From: an uncultured Oscillospiraceae bacterium
GTDB lineage: Bacteria; Bacillota; Clostridia; Oscillospirales; Ruminococcaceae
DNA length: 27,834 nucleotides
Reading direction: 5' to 3'
NCBI GenBank assembly: GCA_900547015.1
Contig: URFD01000007.1
Span: 1-27,834, forward strand
The notes beneath the pieces are model-generated. The model saw only the letters and a list, made by a program, of their open reading frames with translations, was not told where the DNA came from and did not search any database. How positions within the stretch are numbered: the stretch's first letter is position 1; each line of letters starts with the position of its first letter. This document shows, in pieces, positions 6,901 through 13,519 of the stretch. The position numbers were made by a program, and so were the translations under genes.

Positions 6901-9503
6901 GCGGTAATATCCTCCGATACTCCGATTGCCCAGACAGGCTTGCCGTCCTTGTCGTCGATAACCGTGTAGGTGACCTTCTCCCACCAGAACGGTTCCTCCT
7001 TGCAGCCCCGCACCTGAATCTCTGCGCTGACCTCTTTTTCTCCTGCCATCATCCGCTCGTACAAGCTGCGGTCTGCCGAGATACTGTCCGGATGAATCAG
7101 CCCCATCTCGATGAGGGATTCCGGCACACGATCCACCTGCAACGGCAGATATCGCAGACGCTGGGAGTTTGGGTCTCGGATGAGGACGCGGTGCTCAATA
7201 TCGTATTCCCAGACATTGAGCATGGTATGCTTGCGCGCCATGTTGAACATCCGCTCGGTGCGTCGCAGCTGTTCCTCCAGCTGTTTGCGCTCGGTGATGT
7301 CCATCGCCAGCCCGATGATTGCGTTCGTTCCATCCTGCATGGTGGCCAGTCCGCCCGCCGTATGAACCCACGCAATCGTTCCGTCCCTGCGTCGGATGCG
7401 GTATTCCAGCACCGCCTGCCGCTCATGATTTGCTAAAACCCTCTGAATCTCCTGCTTGATGCGCTCGAGGTCTCCCTCATAGACCAGACGGGAGGCTGTG
7501 TTTCCCAGCTCCTCCTCCATCTGCTCGCGCGTATAGCCATGGATGCGGTAATACCCCTCATTCGCGTACAGGATTGGGAAGCCCTCTGCGATTGCCGCCT
7601 TAAAGACACCGTCGGTGATGCTCTCGGTGATGTAGCTCATTTCCTGCTCGATTTGCATCTCGTGGGAAATATCCATGAAGAAGGAGAGAATCAGACGGCG
7701 GTTATCTCCGGTCGGAACATATCGTCCCCGGTCGTAAATCCAAATCAGCTTCCCGCCCTTGGTCTTGACCCGATAGCGCAGACCGTACTGCTGTTTTCTG
7801 GCAAGCTGCCGGACAATCTCCTGATAGACAAATTGCCGGTCCTCCTCATAGATGAAGCCGTCGAAGTTTCCTCCGTACAACTCCTTAAACTCCTGCTCGG
7901 TATAGCCCAGATAGTGTAAAATCGCCTCGTTAAAGCAGAACAGCGGAAAGCCCGGCTCGTCATAGACCGCTATAATGCCACCGGGGATATTGCTGTTGAC
8001 AAAGTGCAGCAGCTTGATTTCGGTTCGCAGCCACTCACTGCCCTCCAATTTCTGCATGAAGTAGAAGGAGCAGTCATTCGACATATCCTCCTCATCGTCC
8101 ATCGAATTCCAGCCCGACCAGTTTTTGCTCGATTTTTCCAGATAGGTCTGGTAGACAAATTCTTCCAGCTCTTCTTTATTAATCGACAGCTCGGGCAGTT
8201 CCCGCACCCGTTCAGAGCGTTTTCCCTCTCTCTCCAAATCCAGATTGCGGACGGTTCCTGCCACGATGTCCGGCACACCCTGCTCGTCCCGAATCATCCG
8301 GCCTGTCGCCAGAAGATGGACCCACTGACCCTTGACATTTTTCACCCGATAGGACACGGTGTACCGCTCCGCTCGGCCCTCGACAATTTCCTGGTTACAG
8401 CGCAGAAATTCGTCCCGGTCCTCCGGATGAATCCTCTCTCCCCAAAAGGCAGACGAATTGCCCAGCACCTGAGCCGGCAGACCGAAATCAATCATCATCC
8501 TGTAGGAGTGCAGAAATTCTCCGGTCTTGAGGTTTCCCGCAAAAAGATACTCATCCGTACACTCCGCCAGTGCCTCAAAGAGATAGCTTCGATTGAGCTG
8601 GAACGGCGCCGGCTGGCTCAGGCGCTCCTGTCCCTTTTTCAGGCGGCTGTCACCCTGCTGGATATGGTGGTCCCGCTTGCGAATATACATCTGGCTGTCC
8701 GCGATGGAAAGAACATCCGAGACGCTCAGATTTTTTCCTGCGGTAATATTGGCAAAGCCGTAGCTGAAGGTCACATCATAGTGCATCCCTTGAGCAAGGC
8801 GGCGCTCCTCCAGCATACCGAGCATCCGCTGCATCCACATCTCCGCCTCGCGGACACTCTTGTTGAGAAACACCACGATGAATTCATCGCCGCTCAGGCG
8901 GAAGATAAAGTCGTTTCCTTCCAGATTTTTGCGGATGCTCTGTGCCACAAAGACCAGCAGGCGGTCACCCTCCAGATGGCCGTAGGTGTCGTTGACCCAC
9001 TTGAGCCCGTTGATGTCATACAGCGAGACGGTGAAACTCTCGTCCTTGCCCATGCACCGCAGCAGGTCGTCCAGCTTCTTTTTGCCGGCATTTCGATTGA
9101 GCACCCCAGTCAGCTCATCGATGGAGGCCTCCATCGACAGCTGCATCTGAGCCGTAATATCCAGAGAGTCCTGAATGTGATAGGTTCGCCCGTTCCAGTT
9201 CTGCAGGGTATCGTGGTTCATATAGACCCTGCCGGTGGCGGAGTTCTTTTCCCGCCAGACGCAGGCTGCCCCTTCCCCGGCTTTTTTGAGCTTCTCGATT
9301 TTGCAGAACTCGCAGCGCTCGGTCATTCCTCTCTGGATTACCTGCCAGCAGAGCTTGCCCTCCTCGTCGCCCAGCCGAAATGCCTTCTTCATATACTCGT
9401 TCACATAGACAATCTCATCTGTTTCGACATCAGTAATATAAATATTGGCATTGATGCGGTCCAAGACCTTTCGGTAGAAATCGGCATCAAATTTCTTCTC
9501 CAT
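3897..9503 (-). CDS. Giant multi-PAS GGDEF(x3)-EAL c-di-GMP turnover protein
   Basis: This 1868-residue soluble protein has no signal peptide or membrane segment. Order by residue: Cys-rich PAS (about 10-120); GGDEF 1 (128-290); five PAS modules (about 305-425, 495-615, 620-740, 750-870, 880-1005); GGDEF 2 (1017-1180); second Cys-rich PAS (about 1185-1285); GAF-like region (about 1295-1450); GGDEF 3 (1458-1600); EAL (1615-1860). GGDEF 1 has an intact RLSGDEF (202-208). Its upstream I-site RxxD reads EGND (195-198), so product inhibition is probably lost. GGDEF 2 reads SGDAF (1095-1099) and GGDEF 3 SGASF (1535-1539), so both are degenerate. The EAL domain keeps EAL (1648-1650), LNFS, EVTE, DDFG (1769-1772), LKLD, AEGVE and QGYY, and is probably an active phosphodiesterase. 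GGAGGGG lies before the ATG. Single gene; the net direction of c-di-GMP change is unknown. Confidence 0.93.
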   Translation of the reverse strand: MEKKFDADFYRKVLDRINANIYITDVETDEIVYVNEYMKKAFRLGDEEGKLCWQVIQRGMTERCEFCKIEKLKKAGEGAACVWREKNSATGRVYMNHDTLQNWNGRTYHIQDSLDITAQMQLSMEASIDELTGVLNRNAGKKKLDDLLRCMGKDESFTVSLYDINGLKWVNDTYGHLEGDRLLVFVAQSIRKNLEGNDFIFRLSGDEFIVVFLNKSVREAEMWMQRMLGMLEERRLAQGMHYDVTFSYGFANITAGKNLSVSDVLSIADSQMYIRKRDHHIQQGDSRLKKGQERLSQPAPFQLNRSYLFEALAECTDEYLFAGNLKTGEFLHSYRMMIDFGLPAQVLGNSSAFWGERIHPEDRDEFLRCNQEIVEGRAERYTVSYRVKNVKGQWVHLLATGRMIRDEQGVPDIVAGTVRNLDLEREGKRSERVRELPELSINKEELEEFVYQTYLEKSSKNWSGWNSMDDEEDMSNDCSFYFMQKLEGSEWLRTEIKLLHFVNSNIPGGIIAVYDEPGFPLFCFNEAILHYLGYTEQEFKELYGGNFDGFIYEEDRQFVYQEIVRQLARKQQYGLRYRVKTKGGKLIWIYDRGRYVPTGDNRRLILSFFMDISHEMQIEQEMSYITESITDGVFKAAIAEGFPILYANEGYYRIHGYTREQMEEELGNTASRLVYEGDLERIKQEIQRVLANHERQAVLEYRIRRRDGTIAWVHTAGGLATMQDGTNAIIGLAMDITERKQLEEQLRRTERMFNMARKHTMLNVWEYDIEHRVLIRDPNSQRLRYLPLQVDRVPESLIEMGLIHPDSISADRSLYERMMAGEKEVSAEIQVRGCKEEPFWWEKVTYTVIDDKDGKPVWAIGVSEDITAQKEAQIRVFREETMREILSKDMLFNFRINLTTDRLEEMLGYTDEWNREEIKNSSTQELYDRIYNTIANEDDRRRFAESYTPEKIREYARQGKVIPNFEFRKQHNGSILWVLLNMRVVTDPENGDLILLSYARNIDLQKKRELVLRKKAERDGLTGFYNYATLKLLMEGILRHSNQTQESCAMLMLNADDFKRINQDGGFLMGDSVLRQMAGIIRKNMIPQCITGRISGDAFLLFYYDMESADAIYRSAQTIWKELCGTYRIGRDEVKLTVSGGLAYLFSADLRYDQLYQAVLHVVDSVKLSGKNKLMTYQQVEGIGENVGIKLMVDMESWQVREMNQTGLISFGMSSVTDPPVKCYELLHHRTEPCPFCNRDLEEGKPKTWECFVSGLNKLMYVREGVSHQEGRDLRNISMQERPFETGEVLQDTEFYSILDDAWTKVESGAPQDEVIQEFMGHLAAFYRAARVIRYEKKSNRLVQEQVWQIAGLELDCSERGRHSDELEVLMQKIRPHSSLTILDKHSMGYSELCRYYGEEKPKLPVVLAGTYRGQELKRCLVLEKACRNIRTIKPLEIVLAFIRRCTALYGLREQYQYAVRFDHKTGLQNYESFIYFIEHTNEDLYSSFGMVRIHIVDLRSYNQTYGLQKGDELLLFAAQTLQKVFGRSACYRISGASFVALCPDMTYESFNEKYEQMEELMAEHSDGLLVSARVWEENDISIGRLQMQLEEKIQVADNRQRSKNSTDDFQTVFGILKEVRAAIDKGRFCTYLQPKAKTKTGEICGAEALVRYYDQEKGTIPPSRFLPYIEKAGLIRYIDLFVLRDVCRLLRQWMACGREPLPISLNFSRATILEPGILEEVNRIVESFGIPKQLLEIEVTETIGSIDNASLKAIVNQFVQAGYQIALDDFGAEYSNIYVLYSLNISTLKLDRRIISDIYHDNRARLVVKQIIELCRQLGITSVAEGVETEQHLEILREMDCDIIQGYYLNKPLPENEFYTQYLNGSK

Positions 9504-9536
9504 ACCACCCCTCCTGTCCTGCTGAGTTTTAAGGAT

Positions 9537-9545
9537 ATTATATCA
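9537..9545 (-). promoter_or_regulatory. Extended -10 promoter of the c-di-GMP gene
   Basis: On the minus strand TATAAT (9537-9542) is preceded by TGA (9543-9545), an extended -10 element. The -35 region 17 nt upstream (TTCCTG) is poor. The predicted start near 9530 leaves about 27 nt before the ATG at 9503. Confidence 0.6.
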
Positions 9546-9590
9546 TGTTCTACCAAAAACAGGAAGTGCGTTTCCCCCACATTTGCAAGA

Positions 9591-9622
9591 AAAGACCCTG
9601 CCATTTTTTTGGCAGGGTCTTT
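9591..9622 (-). terminator. Intrinsic terminator after iadA
   Basis: A perfect 13-bp stem (AAAGACCCTGCCA at 9591-9603 and its complement at 9610-9622) has a 6-nt loop. It lies 11 nt downstream of the iadA stop and is followed on the minus strand by a T-rich tail (TCTTTTCTT). Confidence 0.9.
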
Positions 9623-9633
9623 CAGCGCTTCTC

Positions 9634-10779
9634 TTATTTTTCGTAAGTTCCCTTTTTCAGCAACACATGGTCCTGCATCAGGAGCTTGCCTCCTGCCATG
9701 ACCATTTCCAGGTCCATCTGCTCATCCAGCAACAGCAGATCTGCATCAGCTCCCACACAGACACAGCCCTTGCGCGGATACAGCTCCAGCGAGCGCGCGG
9801 TGTTGCTGGTCATGAAGCACAGCGCTTCCTCCAGCGGCATCTTGCACTCCTGCACCATGTATTTCAGCTCCTTGTAGCAGGTGTCCACTGCGGAGTAGCC
9901 GATTGCCACCAGCTTGCCCTCCGAATCGTAATGGGACCAGCTGCCCATACCGTCCGAGCTCATGGTGATGCGCTCCATCGGAACGCCCTGTTCCTTGGCA
10001 AGACGAACACAGTCTGCCGGACGACCTTCGCGAGCCGAGCCGCAGGTCATATCGATGTAGCCTCCACGCTTTGCAAAAGCAAATGCCTCATCCCGCAGTT
10101 GGTTGGTGCGGGTCACATGGGTCGGGTGGAAGGTCTTGATTGGAATCGAGGTTTTGTCCAGCGCCTCATTGACCAGAGAGAGCGCACGATCGTCGCTGCC
10201 CATGTGGAGCACGACAATTCCGCACTTTCCGGAGAGCATCCCGGCAACGCGGACATCGCTGCCCAGACGAATCAGCTCGTCCAGTGTGACGTTCGGTGCG
10301 CGGTGGTCCGACAGAGCCAGCTTCACACCAATGATCTCATCCACAAAGGTGATGTCCTTGCTCACCGAGTCAGTCAAGGTGGTGCTTGGGAATCCGTAAG
10401 AGCCGGTGCAAGCGTAGACGCTCAGTCCTTCTTCCTTCAGGGCCTTGGTCTTTGCCAGCAGATTTTCGGTATTACGGGAAATTCCGTCCGTTCCCAGCAG
10501 GCCGACCAAAGAGGTCACACCGCCCTCAACCAGCTGCGAGAGAACAACCGGAGGCACCTGTGTGTGAAAGCTGCCTTCTCCGCCGCCGCCTGTGATATGA
10601 ACGTGCGGGTCCAAGATACCCGGAGTCAGCTTCTTTCCTCTTCCGTCAATCACCTGACAGCAGGACAGCGGCAGATTGATTTCCTCCTCAATCGCCTCGA
10701 TTTGATTCCCGCAAACCAGCACATCCCGAACTCCTAAATATTCCGGCGCATACACAGCAGCCTGTTTGATTAAAAACAT
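9634..10779 (-). CDS. iadA: Isoaspartyl dipeptidase (beta-aspartyl-peptidase) IadA
   Basis: This binuclear-zinc amidohydrolase cleaves beta-aspartyl (isoaspartyl) dipeptides, which arise from spontaneous protein damage. Numbering is from the ATG at 10779 (381 residues). Visible ligands and motifs are HVH (59-61), GGGGE (64-68), the probably carboxylated lysine in GVKLALSDHR (K153), H192 in VLHMG, H221 in PTHV and the catalytic aspartate D276 in SSDG. All match the E. coli enzyme in order and spacing. I prefer the ATG over the GTG at 10788 because AAAGGAG sits about 8 nt before the ATG but directly abuts the GTG. It is a single gene with its own promoter and terminator. It may recycle peptides taken up or made by turnover. 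Confidence 0.95.
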   Translation of the reverse strand: MFLIKQAAVYAPEYLGVRDVLVCGNQIEAIEEEINLPLSCCQVIDGRGKKLTPGILDPHVHITGGGGEGSFHTQVPPVVLSQLVEGGVTSLVGLLGTDGISRNTENLLAKTKALKEEGLSVYACTGSYGFPSTTLTDSVSKDITFVDEIIGVKLALSDHRAPNVTLDELIRLGSDVRVAGMLSGKCGIVVLHMGSDDRALSLVNEALDKTSIPIKTFHPTHVTRTNQLRDEAFAFAKRGGYIDMTCGSAREGRPADCVRLAKEQGVPMERITMSSDGMGSWSHYDSEGKLVAIGYSAVDTCYKELKYMVQECKMPLEEALCFMTSNTARSLELYPRKGCVCVGADADLLLLDEQMDLEMVMAGGKLLMQDHVLLKKGTYEK

Positions 10780-10806
10780 TTTGTCCACTCCTTTCCTAGT
10801 AAACCC

Positions 10807-10815
10807 AGTATATCA
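10807..10815 (-). promoter_or_regulatory. Extended -10 promoter of iadA
   Basis: On the minus strand TATACT (10807-10812) is preceded by TGA (10813-10815). A weak -35 (TTGTAG) lies 17 nt further upstream. The predicted start near 10800 gives a leader of about 20 nt containing AAAGGAG. Confidence 0.55.
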
Positions 10816-10894
10816 CGAATCTTCCCGGACTACAAACAGAATTTTTGTTTTTATGAAATCCTATTTGTATAATTCCCTATTAAGTATACTATTG

Positions 10895-11698
10895 TTAATC
10901 GAATTTCTTAAAATCCAACAGCCGTCCATCCCATTTTTTGAGTGCCACTCTGGTCGAGCGAGCCATCTCACGGCTGAAGGCCGCACCTGTTTTTCTCGCA
11001 TAGAAGGCCTGTGCGTGGTTGTCGGCGCGGTATGGATTATTCTCCTTGTGAAAGGACTGTGCCATCGAGGAGAACATCTCGTTGTTTTCCTCCGGGCTCA
11101 GGCGATGGTAGGTTTCATCAAAGACAATATACTTGCGGTCAAAGCGCTCCCGCAGCTTTTTCAGATGGTTGGGGCGATAGTATCCCAGACACAGCATCCC
11201 AATCGGGAAAGCCCAATCCGGCAGGTCAAACAGCTCCCGATGAAATTCATAGTTTTCCAGAATGTCCCCGATGTAGCAGGAGCCGATTCCCATCGACTCT
11301 GCGGCGATGACTGCGTTCTGTGCCGCAATCATGGCATCCTCTATCGCCAGCAGCAGGTCGGATTCCTGCGGTCCTTCAAAGAGCAGGCCCTCTCTCTGGC
11401 AGTATTCGGCAACACCGTTGTTCTGATAATAGTCAAACCACCGCTGATGGTCTGCCAAAAAGACCAGAATCACCGGCGCTGTCGCAATAAACGCCTGATG
11501 GTCACAGCTTTGTGCCAGCTTTTTCTTGGTCTTTTCGTCCCGCACCACAATCACCGAATACAGCATCTGGTTGCCGGCAGTAGGCGCACGCATGGTTGCC
11601 TCCAGAATGGTATCCAATATTTCCTGGGAAATTTCCCGGTCATCGTACACACGCAGCGATGCTCGATTGTTGAGCACCTCCAAGGTTTGGTTGGTCAT
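10895..11698 (-). CDS. Nitroreductase family protein with C-terminal extension
   Basis: A 267-residue FMN-dependent nitroreductase-like protein, distinct from the one at 2921-3445. It shows RASLRVY (residues 12-18, FMN phosphate contact), APTAGNQMLYSVIV (38-51) and AIEDAMIAAQNAVIAAESMGIGSCYIGD (gives the dimer and flavin contacts; about 117-144). The about 90-residue tail after the core, ending in a basic segment, is longer than in short nitroreductases. The size recalls the NfsA/FRP group. GGAGGG lies 9 nt upstream of the ATG. The gene is preceded by a structured leader and terminator (11739-11856), so it may be controlled by transcription attenuation. The substrate is unknown. Confidence 0.9.
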   Translation of the reverse strand: MTNQTLEVLNNRASLRVYDDREISQEILDTILEATMRAPTAGNQMLYSVIVVRDEKTKKKLAQSCDHQAFIATAPVILVFLADHQRWFDYYQNNGVAEYCQREGLLFEGPQESDLLLAIEDAMIAAQNAVIAAESMGIGSCYIGDILENYEFHRELFDLPDWAFPIGMLCLGYYRPNHLKKLRERFDRKYIVFDETYHRLSPEENNEMFSSMAQSFHKENNPYRADNHAQAFYARKTGAAFSREMARSTRVALKKWDGRLLDFKKFD

Positions 11699-11738
11699 TT
11701 TAAGCTTCCCTCCTGCAACGGATTAAAAGATAAAAGAA

Positions 11739-11766
11739 AAAGAGCCCCGGCGTCCCGGAGCTCTTT
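11739..11766 (-). terminator. Intrinsic terminator within the nitroreductase leader
   Basis: On the minus strand a stem of 7 bp (AAAGAGC with GCTCTTT), one mismatch and 4 bp (CCGG with CCGG) closes a 4-nt loop. A T-rich tail (TTTTTCTTTTATCTTTT) follows. It lies between the promoter at 11863-11891 and the nitroreductase ATG at 11698, so it would either end a short RNA or attenuate the gene. Confidence 0.85.
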
Positions 11767-11856
11767 CCCCCACAGCCCTTATCAGGCGAATGCGTCCATC
11801 CACGGACCGACCTGATCACAATCGGTTCTACCCGAAAAGTGCTGTGTATTTGTTAC
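11767..11856 (-). ncRNA. Candidate structured leader RNA (riboswitch-like or small RNA)
   Basis: Between the predicted start (about 11856) and the terminator, the minus-strand RNA can fold into a closed multi-branch structure. A closing helix pairs 11841-11846 with 11771-11776 (CACAGC/GCTGTG). One arm is formed by 822-825 with 832-835 (TCGG/CCGA). A longer arm pairs 11811-11816 with 11781-11786 (ATCAGG/CCTGAT), topped by 804-807 with 794-797 (GTCC/GGAC). I cannot match it to any riboswitch class I know. Position before a terminator and a nitroreductase gene suggests a ligand-sensing attenuator; a free-standing small RNA is the alternative. Confidence 0.5.
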
Positions 11857-11862
11857 CTGTAC

Positions 11863-11891
11863 ATCATAGCACAGGTTATAAATGATGTCAA
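11863..11891 (-). promoter_or_regulatory. Sigma-A promoter of the nitroreductase leader RNA
   Basis: On the minus strand TTGACA (11886-11891) and TATGAT (11863-11868) are separated by exactly 17 nt. The -35 is perfect and the -10 differs by one base. It lies between rplQ and the nitroreductase and makes the leader independent of the ribosomal operon. The -35 overlaps the last hairpin of the rplQ 3' region. Confidence 0.85.
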
Positions 11892-11966
11892 GGGTCTTAT
11901 TGTCGGGACCCTTTATCCCGGTAGGAGGAGGCCTCCTCCGGGACCGGTTATATCGATATATCCGGT
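11890..11966 (-). other. Cluster of three hairpins downstream of rplQ
   Basis: Within 77 nt lie three inverted repeats. The first is a 24-nt near-perfect palindrome at 11943-11966 (ACCGG...CCGGT with a TATATCGATATA core). The second is a GC-rich element with outer CCCGG/CCGGG (11917-11921 and 11938-11942) around the perfect palindrome GGAGGAGGCCTCCTCC (11924-11939). The third is AAGGGTC/GACCCTT (11890-11896 and 11907-11913). None is followed by a T tract on the minus strand, so this is not a simple intrinsic terminator. It may protect or process the 3' end of the ribosomal transcript. A conserved 'L17 downstream element' is described after rplQ in lactic acid bacteria and Listeria; I cannot tell whether this is related. 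Confidence 0.55.
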
Positions 11967-11992
11967 GGTACACCTGGAATCAATCAGACAAA

Positions 11993-12334
11993 CTAGATCA
12001 GTTCGATGATTGCCATCTCAGCTGCGTCACCGCGGCGAGGACCGATCTTGATGATGCGGCAGTAACCGCCGTTTCTCTCTTTATATTTTGGAGCGATATC
12101 ATCAAAGACCTTCTTTGCGACAGTCTCTTTTGTAACGTAAGAATAAACCTGACGCTTGGAATGGAGGTCATCCTGCTTTGCCTTTGTGATGATCTTTTCA
12201 GTCATCGCTTTGACTTCTTTCGCTCTTGTAACTGTGGTCTCAATCTTGCCGTTTTCCAGCAGGAAAGTTACCATCGCTCTAAGCATAGCCGTTCTGTTAG
12301 CAGTGGCTCTGCCGAGTTTTCTGGTGCCTGGCAT
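11993..12334 (-). CDS. rplQ: 50S ribosomal protein L17
   Basis: A 113-residue L17, a large-subunit protein that stabilises the lower part of the 50S near the tunnel exit. The N-terminus [21 protein letters not shown] and the [13 protein letters not shown] region ([14 protein letters not shown]) are characteristic. The C-terminus is the short bacterial type ending in [15 protein letters not shown] lies upstream of the ATG. It is the last gene of the alpha operon, 42 nt after rpoA, and is followed by the hairpin cluster at 11890-11966. Confidence 0.97.
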   Translation of the reverse strand: MPGTRKLGRATANRTAMLRAMVTFLLENGKIETTVTRAKEVKAMTEKIITKAKQDDLHSKRQVYSYVTKETVAKKVFDDIAPKYKERNGGYCRIIKIGPRRGDAAEMAIIELI

Positions 12335-12376
12335 CCAAATTCACTCCTTTTTAATGGATTATGGAATGTATCTCAA

Positions 12377-13375
12377 CTACTCGTCGTTTTGGCTAAGACT
12401 AAAGCCCAGGGAATCGATCTTCGCAAGAACTTCTTCCAGAGACTTTTTGCCCAGATTTCTGACTTTCATCATCTCGTCTGGTGTTTTTGTAACCAAATCA
12501 CTTACTGTGTTCACGCCTGCGCGTTTGAGGCAGTTGAACGCACGAACGGAGAGGTCAAGCTCTTCAATGGTCATCTCAAGAGCTTTTTCCTTACCGGTAT
12601 CTTCCTGAGTGTCCATGATTTCCGTGTTGCTCACTTCCTCAGAAAGGTCGACGAAGTGATTGAGCTGTCTATTGAGGATCTTCGCGGAGAGGCTGACGGC
12701 TTCTTTTGCAGAAATGGTTCCGTCTGTCCAAACCTCCAGCGTCAACTTATCATAGTCGGTGATCTGCTCAACTCGAGTGTTCTCAACAGTATAGTTTACC
12801 TTCAGAACTGGGGTATAGATACTGTCGATATAAATCTTATTCAGGGACATTTTATCGATCTGAGCCTTGTCCTGCATCGATTTATCGCTGTTCTTGTCTT
12901 TCGCAGTCTGTTTGTTCTTTTCAGCAGAGACATAGCCCTGACCTTTGTCCAGAACAATCTCCATGCGAAGAACTGCGTTTGGTCCCAGGGTTGCGATATG
13001 CATGCTTGGGTCCAGGATTTCGACGTCGGAATCACACTGGATAGAACCAGCAGTGACCTCGCCCTCGCCCTCTGCATTGATATAAACAACCTTTGGTCCG
13101 TCACTGTAAAGTTTTGCAGTTAAACCCTTGATGTTGAGGACAATCTCTGTGACGTCCTCTTTTACGCCCTCAATAGTTGAGAATTCGTGTTGTACGCCAT
13201 CAATTTTAATTGATGTGACTGCAACACCAGGAAGCGAGGAGAGCAACACACGTCTCAGGCTGTTGCCTAAGGTTGTACCGAAACCTCTATCAAGTGGTTC
13301 CACAACGAACCTGCCGTATGTTCCATCAGATTTAAGTTCTGCGGTCTCAATCTTTGGCTCGATTATCTTTACCAT
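12377..13375 (-). CDS. rpoA: RNA polymerase alpha subunit
   Basis: The 332-residue alpha subunit nucleates assembly of RNA polymerase. The N-terminal dimerisation domain spans residues 1 to about 240, with [18 protein letters not shown] at 33-50. An acidic linker lies at about 245-265. The C-terminal domain (266-332) contacts UP elements and activators, with [11 protein letters not shown] (305-315) as DNA-binding signature. Residues about 155-178 are a lysine-, aspartate- and glutamine-rich stretch roughly 17 residues longer than in Bacillus or E. coli alpha, in the surface loop before [15 protein letters not shown] lies 6 nt before the ATG. It is separated from rpsD by 144 nt containing two hairpins. 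Confidence 0.98.
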   Translation of the reverse strand: MVKIIEPKIETAELKSDGTYGRFVVEPLDRGFGTTLGNSLRRVLLSSLPGVAVTSIKIDGVQHEFSTIEGVKEDVTEIVLNIKGLTAKLYSDGPKVVYINAEGEGEVTAGSIQCDSDVEILDPSMHIATLGPNAVLRMEIVLDKGQGYVSAEKNKQTAKDKNSDKSMQDKAQIDKMSLNKIYIDSIYTPVLKVNYTVENTRVEQITDYDKLTLEVWTDGTISAKEAVSLSAKILNRQLNHFVDLSEEVSNTEIMDTQEDTGKEKALEMTIEELDLSVRAFNCLKRAGVNTVSDLVTKTPDEMMKVRNLGKKSLEEVLAKIDSLGFSLSQNDE

Positions 13376-13458
13376 TATAACCCTCCTTCAATGGCAGCGG
13401 TATGTTGGCCGCCGTTATTTTCGCGTTCCCATGCTGATGTAAAATTGTTTCCCCAACA

Positions 13459-13508
13459 CTGACAGCAAAAGCCTGTCAGCAACAGCCGGGCTGCCTGACG
13501 CATCAGGC
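13459..13508 (-). other. Two hairpins in the rpsD-rpoA gap
   Basis: The 144-nt gap between rpsD and rpoA holds two perfect inverted repeats. One is CTGACAG/CTGTCAG (13459-13465 and 13473-13479). The other is GCCTGA/TCAGGC (13493-13498 and 13503-13508) with a 4-nt loop. No T tract follows on the minus strand. They could be a site for ribosomal-protein feedback, an RNA-processing site or a stability element. No promoter was recognised in the gap. Confidence 0.4.
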
Positions 13509-13519
13509 GGCGGCAGCTA

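Noticed and set aside
4005..9701. Several long plus-strand open frames (4005-5432, 5538-7436, 8004-9701) opposite the c-di-GMP gene
   Set aside because: They lie antisense to a protein with clear PAS, GGDEF and EAL motifs, lack ribosome binding sites and recognisable domains, and follow from codon bias of the real gene.
11767..11856. Leader RNA as 4.5S/SRP RNA, fluoride or purine riboswitch
   Set aside because: The conserved GGAAGCAGC-type SRP loop, the fluoride GGCGATGG...TTCGCC pairing and the purine junction nucleotides are not present in the needed arrangement.
11782..11973. 63-residue minus-strand frame between rplQ and the nitroreductase
   Set aside because: It lacks an RBS, crosses the promoter and palindromes of the structured region and has no recognisable similarity.
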